Shown: in pieces, positions 46,805 to 55,926 of the stretch | Layout: each line of letters starts with the position of its first letter | Position numbering within the stretch: position 1 is the first letter of the stretch | Assembly: GCA_024400755.1 (NCBI GenBank) | Contig: JAKSMG010000009.1 | Span: forward strand, 1 to 64,000 | Origin: Bacteroidales bacterium | Lineage (GTDB): Bacteria > Bacteroidota > Bacteroidia > Bacteroidales > WCHB1-69 | Direction: 5' to 3' | Length of the DNA stretch: 64,000 nucleotides | Translations under genes and position numbers: made by a program | Notes under the pieces: model-generated | Databases searched by the model: none | Told to the model about the DNA's origin: nothing | What the model saw: only the letters and a program-made list of their open reading frames with translations

Positions 46805-47245
46805 ATGAATATAGAATTGCACAATAAACAAAATGTCCAGTTCAACTCGGCATCCATGTCCGACTTGGTGTTTTTGCTGTTGATATTCTTTATGATCACA
46901 TCGACGCTGGTTGCCCCGAACGCCATCAATCTTTTATTGCCCAAGAGCAATTCGGGGAAGCAGTTGGCTTCGCGCAACATAGAAGTTTACATTGATGCCG
47001 ACAAGAACTACTACGTCAATCCGGAAGGCAGTCAGTCGCAGCCGATTCCGTACGAGGAATTGCTTCCCGCATTGCAGGCCGCCACGGTCAATGACAATTC
47101 GGAGCAAAAATCCATCATCCTGCGTGCGGACAAGTCGGTTCCCGTTGAGAATGTCGTGGCCCTGATGGACGTGCTCAACGAATTGAACGAGCAGTTTGAA
47201 GAAGCAGAAAGATACAAGATTGTCTTGGCCACGGAAGGCAAGTAA
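46805..47245 (+). CDS. ExbD/TolR family biopolymer transport protein
   Basis: A 146-residue inner-membrane protein with one N-terminal helix and a periplasmic domain. The conserved Asp of the helix, expected to carry protons, is in SASMSDLVFLLLIFFMITST. The periplasmic part ends with VALMDVLNELNEQFEEAERY, typical of TolR/ExbD. It lies 51 bases after the exbB-like gene. Between it and the tonB-like gene lies a tandem heptamer repeat (47248-47280). Confidence 0.92.
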   Translation: MNIELHNKQNVQFNSASMSDLVFLLLIFFMITSTLVAPNAINLLLPKSNSGKQLASRNIEVYIDADKNYYVNPEGSQSQPIPYEELLPALQAATVNDNSEQKSIILRADKSVPVENVVALMDVLNELNEQFEEAERYKIVLATEGK

Positions 47246-47247
47246 TC

Positions 47248-47280
47248 TTTAGGGTTTAGGGTTAAGGGTTAAGGGTTTAG
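47248..47280 (+). repeat. Telomere-like tandem heptamer
   Basis: Four and a half units of a 7-base repeat, TTTAGGG/TTAAGGG, beginning 3 bases after the exbD-like stop. Exact period 7 with one shifting base. Confidence 0.85.
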
Positions 47281-47354
47281 CAAATAGAATAATAGCGTAT
47301 GCGTTTTCGCATAAAAACGACAAAAAAGATTCGACGAAATTCACTCACGACACC

Positions 47355-48047
47355 ATGGACAACGACAAAAAATACAAAATCATATCAGGAATTGTGACCG
47401 TCATCGCGATGGGTGTGTTAACGGTCTTTATGATATGCTGCGGATTCACGAGAACGGTTCCGCCGCCGCCAGCCAAGAAAGCACTTTTAATTGAATTATC
47501 GTCTGTTGGCGGCGGAGGTGGCGGAGGTGTTGAAGCACCCAGTCAGCAGCGTCAGGCAAGCAGTTCGGCAGAACAGATAGCCACACAGAATGCGGAAGAG
47601 GCACCGGCCGTTCCTACGAGTCACGTCCGCAAGCCCAATAGTGCCAAGACACAAGCAGTCGAAGAACCCAAGCCGGATCCAAATTCCGCATATCGTCCCG
47701 GAAGAGGCGGTGGAAAAGGCGGTGGAAGCGGCACTGGCACCGGCAGCGGAACGGGCTCGGGTCTCGGTCCTGGGGAAGGTGACGGAAGCGGCGGAGGAAT
47801 CGGTTACGGCTCCGGAAATAGAGGATACAAATATATGCCGGATCTCACGGTTAATGAAACAGGTCAAGTTTATGTTGAAGTTCACGTGAGTGCTGACGGC
47901 ACCGTCATTGAAGCACGCGTCGTCAACAACAGCAAATATCCGACCACGATTACCAATAGCCGAATCCAAGCTGAATGTGTGGCCAAAGCCAAGACGGCAA
48001 TATACAAAAAAGGGAAGGAAGAGCTGAGGATTATTGTTTTTAAGTGA
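47355..48047 (+). CDS. TonB/TolA-like energy transducer
   Basis: A 230-residue protein with one membrane helix near the N-terminus (GIVTVIAMGVLTVFMICCGF). A periplasmic linker with Pro, Ala and long Gly/Ser tracts follows (GGGGGGG near residue 55, GGGKGGGSGTGTGSG near 115). The C-terminal TonB-like domain reads VYVEVHVSADGTVIEARVVN and ends ELRIIVFK. It takes energy from the ExbB/ExbD-like pair upstream to outer-membrane receptors or to the Tol-Pal function. The Gly-rich rather than Pro-Lys-rich linker is somewhat unusual. folC follows 98 bases downstream, a common order in Bacteroidota. Confidence 0.85.
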   Translation: MDNDKKYKIISGIVTVIAMGVLTVFMICCGFTRTVPPPPAKKALLIELSSVGGGGGGGVEAPSQQRQASSSAEQIATQNAEEAPAVPTSHVRKPNSAKTQAVEEPKPDPNSAYRPGRGGGKGGGSGTGTGSGTGSGLGPGEGDGSGGGIGYGSGNRGYKYMPDLTVNETGQVYVEVHVSADGTVIEARVVNNSKYPTTITNSRIQAECVAKAKTAIYKKGKEELRIIVFK

Positions 48048-48145
48048 GCTGTGATCAGTGAACTGTGAACGGGAATTTAAAATTGGGAAATTTTGCAGTG
48101 AAGGAGTGCGCACCGTCAAGAGTTTAGAAATCAAGATTTAGAATT

Positions 48146-49435
48146 ATGTATAAATCATTATTGGATAAGATTTTCACCGCCTATCCAATGTACCACAAAA
48201 TCGGTGCAGCCGCCTATAAGGAAGGACTGGAAAACATCGAGGCATTATTGGACATTGTTCAACATCCTGAAAAGAAATTCAAATCCGTGCATATTGCCGG
48301 CACCAACGGCAAGGGTTCTACCGCCCACCTATTGGCTTCCTATTTTCAGGAAAGAGGCTGTAAGACAGGTTTGTTCACCTCACCACACTTGGTGGATTTC
48401 AGGGAAAGGATCCGCATTGACGGACAAATGATCAGCGAAGAAAAGGTGGTGGAGTTTTTCAATCGCTACCAAACTAAAATTGACCAATTGGAGCCATCAT
48501 TCTTTGAAATGACGACGGCATTGGCATTTCATTATTTTGCCGAAGAGAAGGTAGATGTGGCCATCATCGAGACTGGCCTGGGCGGGCGACTGGATTCCAC
48601 CAACGTACTGCGTCCCCTACTCTCCGTGATCACCAATATTTCTTTGGAACACACACAGATGTTAGGCGACACCATCGCCAAAATCGCCTTTGAGAAAGCC
48701 GGCATCATCAAGGAGAAAACGCCTGTTGTAATTGGTGAATTTCACCCCGAAAGTTTTCCCGTTTTTGAAGACGTGGCCAACCAAAAGGACGCTCCATTAT
48801 TTTTGGCACAAGACAATTATTCCTTTGACGGAAATTTCAACGACTTGACCATCAAAGGCGTATTGGGCGACACCTTGTACGAACACATTTATTTGCCTCT
48901 GCAGGGCGAATATCAGCTAAAAAATCTCAAAACCGTACTTCAGTCCATAGAAGTCATTGAGGAACTTTGGCCCAGTGAACGCGACGTGACAGCCGCCGCC
49001 ATTCAAAACGTAATCAGCAACACGGGGTTTCAAGGTCGTTGGCAAATCTTGCAGAAGATGCCACTCACCATTTGCGACGTAGGACACAATGTTGGCGGAC
49101 TGGAACTTACAATGAAACAACTGGCACAGTACCCTTGTCGGCAATTGCGCATCGTCTTTGGAATGGTAAAGGACAAGGACATTGACAAAGTCATCACCTT
49201 GCTGCCTAAAGAAGCCGTTTACTATCTTTGTCAGGCCAAGATTGAGCGGGCGTTGCCCGTAGAAGAACTGGCTGCAAAACTACAAAGCCAGAACTGGGAA
49301 TGCCGAATTTGCGGCAACGTGACAGATGCGTACCGAAACGCTCAAGAGGCAGCCAACGCGGAGGATTTGGTCTTTGTGGGAGGCAGTTGCTTTGTGGTAG
49401 GAGAGCTTTTGAGTGAATTGGGAAAAGGGAAATAA
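48146..49435 (+). CDS. folC: Bifunctional folylpolyglutamate synthase / dihydrofolate synthase
   Basis: Adds glutamate to dihydropteroate and to folates, in the cytoplasm. The 429-residue protein has the ATP-binding loop HIAGTNGKGSTAHLLASY near residue 50 and GLFTSPHLVDFRERI just after. The Mur-ligase central motif is ETGLGGRLDSTN near 145. The C-terminal domain has CDVGHNVGGLELTMKQL. The length is normal. It is the last gene before the 668-base non-coding stretch with the structured repeat. Confidence 0.95.
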   Translation: MYKSLLDKIFTAYPMYHKIGAAAYKEGLENIEALLDIVQHPEKKFKSVHIAGTNGKGSTAHLLASYFQERGCKTGLFTSPHLVDFRERIRIDGQMISEEKVVEFFNRYQTKIDQLEPSFFEMTTALAFHYFAEEKVDVAIIETGLGGRLDSTNVLRPLLSVITNISLEHTQMLGDTIAKIAFEKAGIIKEKTPVVIGEFHPESFPVFEDVANQKDAPLFLAQDNYSFDGNFNDLTIKGVLGDTLYEHIYLPLQGEYQLKNLKTVLQSIEVIEELWPSERDVTAAAIQNVISNTGFQGRWQILQKMPLTICDVGHNVGGLELTMKQLAQYPCRQLRIVFGMVKDKDIDKVITLLPKEAVYYLCQAKIERALPVEELAAKLQSQNWECRICGNVTDAYRNAQEAANAEDLVFVGGSCFVVGELLSELGKGK

Positions 49436-49550
49436 GACTATAAATGTCTTATAATTAAATCAATAACAATCGCACAAAATAGTATCACACAAGTTTGTGT
49501 TATACAGGTTTGTGTTAGTTTTTTAATGCAGCATAGGTACAATTTTTATT

Positions 49551-49582
49551 CGGAATTATTCCTTTTAGTCTTGTAAAGTTGC
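49551..49582 (+). repeat. Degenerate ~28-bp interspersed motif (copy a)
   Basis: Starts CGGAATTATTCCTTTTAGTC and continues CTTGTAAAGTTGC. It resembles sequences at 62425-62452 (same strand) and, inverted, at 63136-63160 and 63755-63786. It lies 22 bases left of the first hairpin of the repeat element at 49601. Confidence 0.55.
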
Positions 49583-49600
49583 AATTTTTATTTATAATTT

Positions 49601-49827
49601 TCCGCTACTTTTCTTTTGATAGAAAAGTAGCCAAAAGATCAAGCCGACATAACCACCCCGGCCTGCGGCCACCCCTCCTTTTTGTTGTGTATCTCAGCCT
49701 AATTTACATATTTTAATCCATTGGACCACACAACAAAGGAGGGGAATTATCGTGGCGCGCCGCGTCTCTACATCAGCGGAAAACCTTTCTTTGGTTACTT
49801 TCTTTGGGCGGCAAAGAAAGTAATGGA
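49601..49827. repeat. Hairpin-bordered interspersed element, short copy
   Basis: The left border is a perfect 10-bp hairpin (CTACTTTTCT 49605-49614, AGAAAAGTAG 49621-49630). The right border is a perfect 12-bp hairpin (TTACTTTCTTTG 49795-49806, CAAAGAAAGTAA 49812-49823). Read inward, both borders continue with CCAAA(A)GA, so the ends are imperfect inverted repeats of each other. A third inverted repeat lies inside: 49672-49690 pairs with 49728-49744, 17 bp with a 2-base bulge. A GCGTCTCTAC sits at 49762-49771. The first 50 bases match 62661-62710 with one difference, and the right end matches 63056-63088, while the cargo differs. No gene inside. The rest of the 49436-50037 gap is AT-rich. Confidence 0.8.
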
Positions 49828-50037
49828 AAAGATTTTTTTCAATTTTATCCCCAATAATTCCGATTTTAACTCTTTCATTGATTGAATATTAAGCTTGAGA
49901 AAGAGAAACATTTCGCATCAAGCAGAGTCGCTATTACCATAAACTATTTATATTCAATAATTTACCCCCTTTCGCAATTCGTAAATCATTGAAAGAAAAA
50001 AAATTAATCAACTAATATAATATATAAGAAAAATTTG

Positions 50038-50045
50038 TATTTTTG
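50038..50045 (+). promoter_or_regulatory. -7 box of the rpsL operon
   Basis: TATTTTTG ends 58 bases before the rpsL ATG at 50104. A small CCCAAAAATTGGG palindrome follows in the leader (about 50050-50062). A reading frame from a TTG at 50035 begins within this promoter and is not used. Confidence 0.65.
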
Positions 50046-50103
50046 CAGTCCCAAAAATTGGGAAAAATTATTAACAAAACAAAAGGTTAAATTATTTAAT
50101 TGT

Positions 50104-50487
50104 ATGCCGACAATTCAGCAATTAGTAAGAAAAGGAAGAAAAAAACTGACTTCACAGAGCAAGTCAAGAGCGTTAGACGCTTGTCCGCAGAAACGCGGTG
50201 TATGTTTGAGAGTTTACACAACAACTCCTAAGAAACCTAACTCAGCTATGCGTAAGGTAGCGAGAGTACGTATGACCAACGGAAAAGAAGTGAATGCTTA
50301 CATTCCGGGCGAAGGCCACAATTTGCAGGAACACTCTATCGTATTGGTTAGAGGCGGTCGTGTGAAAGACCTTCCAGGTGTAAGATATCACATTGTTCGT
50401 GGTGCATTGGACTCTGCAGGAGTTGAAGGCCGTTTGCAAGGTAGATCAAAATACGGTGCAAAACGTCCTAAAAAGAAAGCAAACTAA
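50104..50487 (+). CDS. rpsL: 30S ribosomal protein S12
   Basis: Small-subunit protein at the decoding centre, 127 residues. It starts [15 protein letters not shown]. The two loops where streptomycin-resistance changes occur are unaltered: Lys in [11 protein letters not shown] and Lys in [13 protein letters not shown]. It heads the rpsL-rpsG-fusA-rpsJ run, 58 bases after its promoter. Confidence 0.99.
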   Translation: MPTIQQLVRKGRKKLTSQSKSRALDACPQKRGVCLRVYTTTPKKPNSAMRKVARVRMTNGKEVNAYIPGEGHNLQEHSIVLVRGGRVKDLPGVRYHIVRGALDSAGVEGRLQGRSKYGAKRPKKKAN

Positions 50488-50558
50488 CAAACAAACAGTA
50501 AATTGAGCACTAAAATGGGTGTCTCGAGAGTAAATAACAAAATTATTGAAGTTACACA

Positions 50559-51026
50559 ATGAGAAAAGCAAAACCAAAAAAACGGATTATCCTTCCCGAT
50601 CCAAAGTACAATGATGTAGCAGTAACAAAATTTGTCAACAACATCATGTTAAAGGGAAAAAAGTCAACGGCTTTTGAAATTTTCTACGAAGCCATTGATA
50701 TCATTGCAGAAAAAACAAACGAAAACGGCATAGAAGTTTGGAAACAGGCATTGGCCAACGTTACTCCTTCTTTGGAAGTAAAGAGCAGACGTATTGGTGG
50801 TGCGACATTCCAGATTCCTACAGAATTGCGTCCTGAAAGAAAGCAATCCGTAGGCATGAAGAATTTAATCTTATTTGCCCGCAAGCGCCACGAGAAAACG
50901 ATGGCACTGAAGTTGGCTTCTGAAATCATGCAAGCTTACAAAGAAGAAGGTGCTGCCTTCAAACGTAAGGAAGATATTCACAGAATGGCAGAAGCTAACA
51001 AGGCATTCTCTCACTTTAGATTCTAA
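50559..51026 (+). CDS. rpsG: 30S ribosomal protein S7
   Basis: Small-subunit assembly protein that nucleates folding of the 16S 3' domain. It has 155 residues and starts [19 protein letters not shown]. The conserved [16 protein letters not shown] is near residue 78, and the end is [13 protein letters not shown], typical of Bacteroidota S7. It lies 71 bases after rpsL and 45 before fusA. Confidence 0.99.
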   Translation: MRKAKPKKRIILPDPKYNDVAVTKFVNNIMLKGKKSTAFEIFYEAIDIIAEKTNENGIEVWKQALANVTPSLEVKSRRIGGATFQIPTELRPERKQSVGMKNLILFARKRHEKTMALKLASEIMQAYKEEGAAFKRKEDIHRMAEANKAFSHFRF

Positions 51027-51071
51027 TAATAATTATATACATTATTATAATACTCCCGAAATAGAGCGATT

Positions 51072-53168
51072 ATGTCAGAAGACTTATCAAAAATCAGGAA
51101 TATTGGTATTATGGCACACATTGATGCCGGTAAGACCACTACGACCGAGAGAATACTCTATTATACGGGAAAAAGCTACAAGATTGGTGAAGTTGACGAA
51201 GGCACCGCCACGATGGACTGGATGGTGCAGGAACAGGAAAGAGGCATCACCATTACCAGCGCCGCGACGACGGTAATGTGGAAGTATCAATCCGACGACT
51301 ACAAAATCAACATCATCGACACGCCGGGACACGTGGATTTCACCGTCGAAGTAGAACGTTCTTTGAGAATATTAGATGGAGCCGTCGCTATTTTTTGCGC
51401 GGTTGGCGGAGTTGAACCCCAGTCCGAAACCGTATGGAAACAGGCCAACAAATACAACGTGGCCCGTATCTGCTACGTGAACAAGATGGACCGAATGGGA
51501 GCCAACTTCTATGCCGTCATTGACCAGATCAAGGAAAAATTAGGAGCCAAGCCGTTGGTTTTACAACTGCCTATCGGCAGTGAGGAAAACTTTGTCGGCA
51601 TCGTGGACCTGATTGAAAAGAAAGCCTACGTCTGGAATGAGGAAGACCAGGGAACCACCTACGAAGAATGCGAAATTCCCGCCGACATGCTCGACGATGT
51701 GGAAGACTACCGCAATCAACTGTTGGAAACCGTGGCCGAACTCGACGACAAACTGATGGAGAAGTTTTTTGACAATCCTGACAGTCTGAGCACCGAAGAA
51801 ATCGTGAGCAGCATTAGAACAGCCACTATCAGCAATACGTTGACACCTGTACTTTGCGGTTCATCTTTCAAGAACAAAGGTGTGCAAAGACTGATTGACG
51901 CCATTGTCAGATACCTGCCCTCCCCCGCCGATATGCCCGCCATCACGGGTATCAACCCGAAAAGCGAGCAGGAAGAAACGCGCAAAACTGATGACAAGGA
52001 ACCATTTTCGGCTTTGGCCTTCAAAATTGCCATCGACCCCTACGTTGGGAAGCTCACCTTTATCAAGGTCTATTCCGGCACGCTGAAAACCGGGGATATG
52101 ATTTACAACGTATCTACCGGCAAACGCGAAAGGGTGTCGAAAATTATGCAGATGCACTCCAACAAGCAGCAGCAGCTGGAAAGCATTACCGCAGGCAACA
52201 TCGTGGCATTGGTTGGAATGAAGGAAATTAGGACCGGTGACAGTCTTACCGAAGAAAAGCATCCGATTCTGCTGGAAAACATTGATTTTCCTGATCCCGT
52301 CATTCAGATTGCCATTGAGCCGAAGACCAAAGACGATGAAGACAAACTGATGCAGGCTTTGAGCAAGTTGGCCGAAGAAGATCCGACATTCGTCGTGACT
52401 GTTTCGGAAGAATCCGGCCAAACCTTAATCAGCGGTATGGGCGAGTTGCATTTGGAAATCCTTTTGGACCGCCTCAAACGCGAATTTAACGTGGCCTGCA
52501 ATCACGGTAAGCCAAGAGTTACTTACAAAGAAGCTATCAACGACTTTGTCAAGCATCACGAGACTTACAAGCGCCAAACCGGCGGCAAGGGTTCTTTCGC
52601 CGAATTGGAATTCCAAATCAGTCCGACCGACAGCGACAAGAAAGGCCTTATCTTTGAAAGCCAGGTTAAAGGCGGCGTCATTCCGAAGGAATACATCGCC
52701 GGAGCCGAAAAGGGATTCAGAATTTCAATGACCAATGGCAAATACGGTTTTCCTCTGGAAGCATTGACCGTCACCATTTTGGACGGCAGCACGCATACGG
52801 TGGATTCGGATGCCATGGCCTTTGAAGTCTGTGCCAAGATAGGATTCAGAGAAGCCATCAAGAATGTGCAAACATCGATCTTGGAACCTATTATGAAGGT
52901 TGAAATCACCACGCCTGACGAATATATCGGCAACGTGACCAGCGACCTCAATCGCAGAAGATCCGTATTGGAACAAATTGACGCGAAGATAGGTTATCAG
53001 GTAATTAAGGCACAAGTTCCATTGGCAGAAATGTTCGGATATGTCACAACCTTGCGTTCGATCAGTTCTGGACGTGCCAACTACAGTATGGAATTTCTCA
53101 AATATGCGGAAGTTCCCGCCGAAGTGAAGGAATACATTCTCAATGTCGGAAGATTCGCTTTATTATAA
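51072..53168 (+). CDS. fusA: Elongation factor G
   Basis: GTPase that drives ribosome translocation. The 698-residue protein has P-loop [14 protein letters not shown] at about residues 16-29. Switch-region [19 protein letters not shown] and the NKMDRMGA specificity motif are all present. Domain IV contains [12 protein letters not shown] and domain V ends with [12 protein letters not shown]. Position in the str operon and full length support a housekeeping EF-G rather than a paralogue. Confidence 0.99.
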   Translation: MSEDLSKIRNIGIMAHIDAGKTTTTERILYYTGKSYKIGEVDEGTATMDWMVQEQERGITITSAATTVMWKYQSDDYKINIIDTPGHVDFTVEVERSLRILDGAVAIFCAVGGVEPQSETVWKQANKYNVARICYVNKMDRMGANFYAVIDQIKEKLGAKPLVLQLPIGSEENFVGIVDLIEKKAYVWNEEDQGTTYEECEIPADMLDDVEDYRNQLLETVAELDDKLMEKFFDNPDSLSTEEIVSSIRTATISNTLTPVLCGSSFKNKGVQRLIDAIVRYLPSPADMPAITGINPKSEQEETRKTDDKEPFSALAFKIAIDPYVGKLTFIKVYSGTLKTGDMIYNVSTGKRERVSKIMQMHSNKQQQLESITAGNIVALVGMKEIRTGDSLTEEKHPILLENIDFPDPVIQIAIEPKTKDDEDKLMQALSKLAEEDPTFVVTVSEESGQTLISGMGELHLEILLDRLKREFNVACNHGKPRVTYKEAINDFVKHHETYKRQTGGKGSFAELEFQISPTDSDKKGLIFESQVKGGVIPKEYIAGAEKGFRISMTNGKYGFPLEALTVTILDGSTHTVDSDAMAFEVCAKIGFREAIKNVQTSILEPIMKVEITTPDEYIGNVTSDLNRRRSVLEQIDAKIGYQVIKAQVPLAEMFGYVTTLRSISSGRANYSMEFLKYAEVPAEVKEYILNVGRFALL

Positions 53169-53234
53169 TATTTCAAGAATAAAAAAGAGAGATAAAAACA
53201 ATTTTCAAGTAAAAACCAATAAAAACAAACAAAC

Positions 53235-53549
53235 GTGAGTCACAGAATTAGAATCAAACTAAAGTCATTCGACCACACATTGGTAGATAAATCTGCTGAA
53301 AAGATTGTGAAGACAATCAACGCAGTGAAGGATGACAAAGTTGTTGTTGTGGGACCTATTCCACTTCCAACACACAAAAAGATTTTTACTGTAAACCGTT
53401 CGACTTTCGTAAACAAGAAATCAAGAGAGCAATTTGAACTCTCTACTTACAAAAGATTGTTGGACATTTACGGTACAACCACCAAGACCATCGACGCCTT
53501 GATGAAACTCGAATTGCCGAGTGGCGTTGACGTAGAAATCAAGGTCTGA
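53235..53549 (+). CDS. rpsJ: 30S ribosomal protein S10
   Basis: Small-subunit protein (also NusE), 104 residues. It contains [20 protein letters not shown] and ends [17 protein letters not shown]. The start is GTG at 53235 ([13 protein letters not shown] follows); no ATG fits. In most Bacteroidota rplC and the rest of the S10 operon follow. Here a strong terminator comes 23 bases later and the next gene is on the other strand. Confidence 0.99.
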   Translation: MSHRIRIKLKSFDHTLVDKSAEKIVKTINAVKDDKVVVVGPIPLPTHKKIFTVNRSTFVNKKSREQFELSTYKRLLDIYGTTTKTIDALMKLELPSGVDVEIKV

Positions 53550-53572
53550 TGAACATTCATCAAGACATACTA

Positions 53573-53606
53573 AAACTCGTTATCTTTTCGATAGCGAGTT
53601 TTTTTT
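53573..53606 (+). terminator. Rho-independent terminator after rpsJ
   Basis: Arms 53573-53584 and 53590-53601 pair over 12 bp with one mismatch and a 5-base loop, followed by eight T. It ends the rpsL-rpsJ transcript. Confidence 0.92.
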
Positions 53607-54294
53607 ATTTTTCGGCAACGTACATCAAGCAAATTCCCGCAGAAAAACGGTGAACCGAAACCGATGAAAAACCAGCATTTCTCAATTTTGGAATCATCAC
53701 ATCCGGCTTGGGAAACTTCATTATAGACGCAGGCAAATACGAATAAGCCTCGCGATTACCAGCCAGCAAGCTGCCCCAAAACGGCAAAATATGGAATGCG
53801 TAGCACTTATAGCCAAGCAACAAAACAGGATTATCGGGATAGGACAACTCCAAAACCACCAATTTTCCAGCAGGACGCAAGACTCGGCACATTTCGGAAA
53901 GTCCTTGTTCAAGATGATTGAAATTACGGATGCCGAAAGCCACGGAAACTCGGTCAAAAGAATTATCGGGGAAACGCAGTTTTTCGACATTACCGACTTC
54001 CAGATGAATAGAAGCCGGCAGCTTTTGACGTGCCACCGCCAACATTTTCTCCGACAAATCCACCCCCGTCAGCTGACTTTCGGGGCCAGACTTTTTCGCA
54101 ATGGCAGCCAGAAAATCGCCCGTACCCGTAGCGACATCCAGCACCGATAAAGGCGAGGATACATCCACGATTTCACGCACCGCCTTACGCCGCCAGCGAC
54201 GATCGATACCCAACGACATCAGATGATTCAGTTTATCGTATTGCGGAGCGATACTATCAAAAAGCGACGCGATATTTTCAGTGGAATAGATCAT
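53605..54294 (-). CDS. ubiE: Demethylmenaquinone methyltransferase (MenG/UbiE)
   Basis: Methylates demethylmenaquinone with SAM in the last step of menaquinone synthesis. The protein of 229 residues has FDSIAPQYDKLNHLMSLGID at the N-terminus, VLDVATGTGDFLAAIA as the SAM motif, and VAFGIRNFNHLEQGLSEMCR, a UbiE signature. The ATG at 54294 is preferred over a TTG two codons upstream. It follows menA by 23 bases, placing the last two pathway steps together. Confidence 0.96.
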   Translation of the reverse strand: MIYSTENIASLFDSIAPQYDKLNHLMSLGIDRRWRRKAVREIVDVSSPLSVLDVATGTGDFLAAIAKKSGPESQLTGVDLSEKMLAVARQKLPASIHLEVGNVEKLRFPDNSFDRVSVAFGIRNFNHLEQGLSEMCRVLRPAGKLVVLELSYPDNPVLLLGYKCYAFHILPFWGSLLAGNREAYSYLPASIMKFPKPDVMIPKLRNAGFSSVSVHRFSAGICLMYVAEK

Positions 54295-54317
54295 AGGCAA
54301 AACAATTATTCATCCAA

Positions 54318-55211
54318 TTAAAAACAAAGACCGGCAATCACGGCGAATACAAACGTAGATAAGACCAACAAAGGCAACGCCGGATCCAAATTCTTGCCCG
54401 AACGCTTCCAAACCATCACCAAATGTAGAATATAAAGCGGTAAAGTTATTAAATACAAGAAATTTAGGATGGAAGTAAAATGAATGGTCGAAAAAACGAG
54501 CATACTTCCCCACCCTAACACCACGAGTGTCGTCTGGTAAATTTTGGCCTTTCGCACCCCGATTTTGATAGGCACCGTCACCCGGTTTGTCCGATCAGAC
54601 TCAATATCGCGGATATTGTTGACATTGAGAACCCCGACGCTAAAACAACCGATCGTCGTGGCGGGCAGCAACAACGTCCAAGAGTTGAAAGAATGTGCCA
54701 TCACAAAATAGGAACCGAGCACCGACGTCAAACCAAAAAAGATAAAGACAAAGACATCGCCGAGACCTCGGTAGCCGTAAGGATTTTTTCCCAGCGTATA
54801 GTGCATAGCGGCCCAGATGGCGGCGGCGCCCAACGCCAACAAAGCAAGCGGTTTGAGCGACCATACATTACCAAAGGAAAGCCAAACCATTGCCAAGCCA
54901 AAAACGCAGCACAAGGCCACAAAAACGCCAATTAGACGGCGGAACAGAGAGACGGAGATACGTCCTTCGGCAAGACTGTACATTGGTCCCTCACGCCGAT
55001 CACCATCGGTGCCACTGAGGAAATCGCCCAATTCATTGGAAAGGTTGGACAGAATTTGCAGGCAGACAGTAGTGAGCAACAGGAATGGAACCACCCCGTA
55101 AGAACATTGGACCTGCGGGACGGCCAATAACAAGCCGAGAATAACGCCTGATAGAGAAAGTGGCAACGTGCGCAGACGCATTGAGTGAATGATTGGAGCT
55201 ATTTTATTCAT
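54318..55211 (-). CDS. menA: 1,4-dihydroxy-2-naphthoate polyprenyltransferase
   Basis: UbiA-family membrane enzyme that adds the prenyl tail to dihydroxynaphthoate in menaquinone synthesis. About eight or nine membrane helices lie in 297 residues. The first Asp-rich motif is in SNLSNELGDFLSGTDGDRR, and the second is NNIRDIESDRTNRV. The start at 55211 (MNKIAPIIHSMRLRTLPLS) begins at the usual family position; a frame reaching 55316 adds a spurious hydrophobic leader. It is cotranscribed with ubiE. Confidence 0.94.
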   Translation of the reverse strand: MNKIAPIIHSMRLRTLPLSLSGVILGLLLAVPQVQCSYGVVPFLLLTTVCLQILSNLSNELGDFLSGTDGDRREGPMYSLAEGRISVSLFRRLIGVFVALCCVFGLAMVWLSFGNVWSLKPLALLALGAAAIWAAMHYTLGKNPYGYRGLGDVFVFIFFGLTSVLGSYFVMAHSFNSWTLLLPATTIGCFSVGVLNVNNIRDIESDRTNRVTVPIKIGVRKAKIYQTTLVVLGWGSMLVFSTIHFTSILNFLYLITLPLYILHLVMVWKRSGKNLDPALPLLVLSTFVFAVIAGLCF

Positions 55212-55334
55212 TTTCAAGGGATAGCGAGTAATTTTTTCAAGGGGTAAAGATACAAAGAAAAAGGATTGAAATGGCAGGAGGAGAAGATCGCTATAAAAAA
55301 ATTTCACAAATCGCATTCAATTCAAAAAAATATG

Positions 55335-55342
55335 TATTTTTG
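55335..55342 (+). promoter_or_regulatory. -7 box upstream of the TerB-like gene
   Basis: TATTTTTG matches the -7 consensus. The ATG of a 28-residue frame lies only 5 bases downstream, so that frame would be at or before the transcript start. The TerB-like ATG lies 98 bases downstream. Confidence 0.5.
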
Positions 55343-55346
55343 CAAA

Positions 55347-55433
55347 ATGAATATTTTTGGTTATTCTGTAAAAAAAATTATTCGGCAAATAATAGGAGTT
55401 CCCGAAAATCCTTTTAAGAGTAGGGATAAATAA
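55347..55433 (+). CDS. Possible 28-residue small protein
   Basis: ATG to TAA frame reading MNIFGYSVKKIIRQIIGVPE then NPFKSRDK. It is basic and amphipathic in its first half. Its stop is 7 bases before the TerB-like ATG at 55441. The -7 box ends 4 bases before its ATG, so this promoter would give an almost leaderless message or exclude the start. It may be chance. Confidence 0.3.
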   Translation: MNIFGYSVKKIIRQIIGVPENPFKSRDK

Positions 55434-55440
55434 TGAAACT

Positions 55441-55818
55441 ATGGAATTTAGCAAAATCGAAAAAATTTCTATATTGAACTTGGCCGTCACGATGGCTTAC
55501 ATTGACGGCAAAATGACCGACAGCGAACAAAACGCGCTTCTTATCCCTACCAAGACTTTCGGTGATACCGAAGAAGACTTCAACGAGCTGTTGAAAGAAG
55601 CAAAAAAAATCAAAGCGACCAATTCCGTGGCCGTCGTTTCCAATATGAACGACGAACAGAAGATGTACGCTGCCGCCTATCTCGGTACTATCGTTGCCGC
55701 TGACAACCATATTGACAGTGCCGAATTGAAATTATGGAAACTGATTACCAATATCTGCGAATTACCAACGATGACGGCTTCCGCAGCTACGGAAATTATC
55801 CGTATTTCACAACTCTAA
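55441..55818 (+). CDS. TerB-like protein
   Basis: A 125-residue helical protein without a signal peptide. Two repeats of the pattern hydrophobic-Ala-x-x-Asp-Gly/Asn are seen: LAVTMAYIDGKMTDSEQNAL and TIVAADNHIDSAELKLWKLI. These are the paired acidic, EF-like motifs of TerB/tellurite-resistance-like domains. Members may bind metal ions at the inner membrane, but most are uncharacterised. It is monocistronic, with a promoter at 55335 and a shared terminator at 55844. Confidence 0.7.
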   Translation: MEFSKIEKISILNLAVTMAYIDGKMTDSEQNALLIPTKTFGDTEEDFNELLKEAKKIKATNSVAVVSNMNDEQKMYAAAYLGTIVAADNHIDSAELKLWKLITNICELPTMTASAATEIIRISQL

Positions 55819-55843
55819 TCAAGACTTTACCTATTTTTCCTAT

Positions 55844-55877
55844 AAAAAACGGCGAAAATTCTTTTCGCCGTTTTTTT
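55844..55877. terminator. Bidirectional terminator
   Basis: AAAACGGCGAAAA and its complement TTTTCGCCGTTTT form a long stem with a 3-base loop, flanked by A-run and T-run. It lies between the convergent TerB-like and DUF2520 genes and can end both. Confidence 0.9.
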
Positions 55878-55926
55878 TATTTGTGTACAGAAAAAGTTTT
55901 CCCCTCGCAATTGATTCGAGATTTTC

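Noticed and set aside
50035..50103. Longer start for rpsL
   Set aside because: It begins at the -7 box, and S12 proteins begin [11 protein letters not shown].
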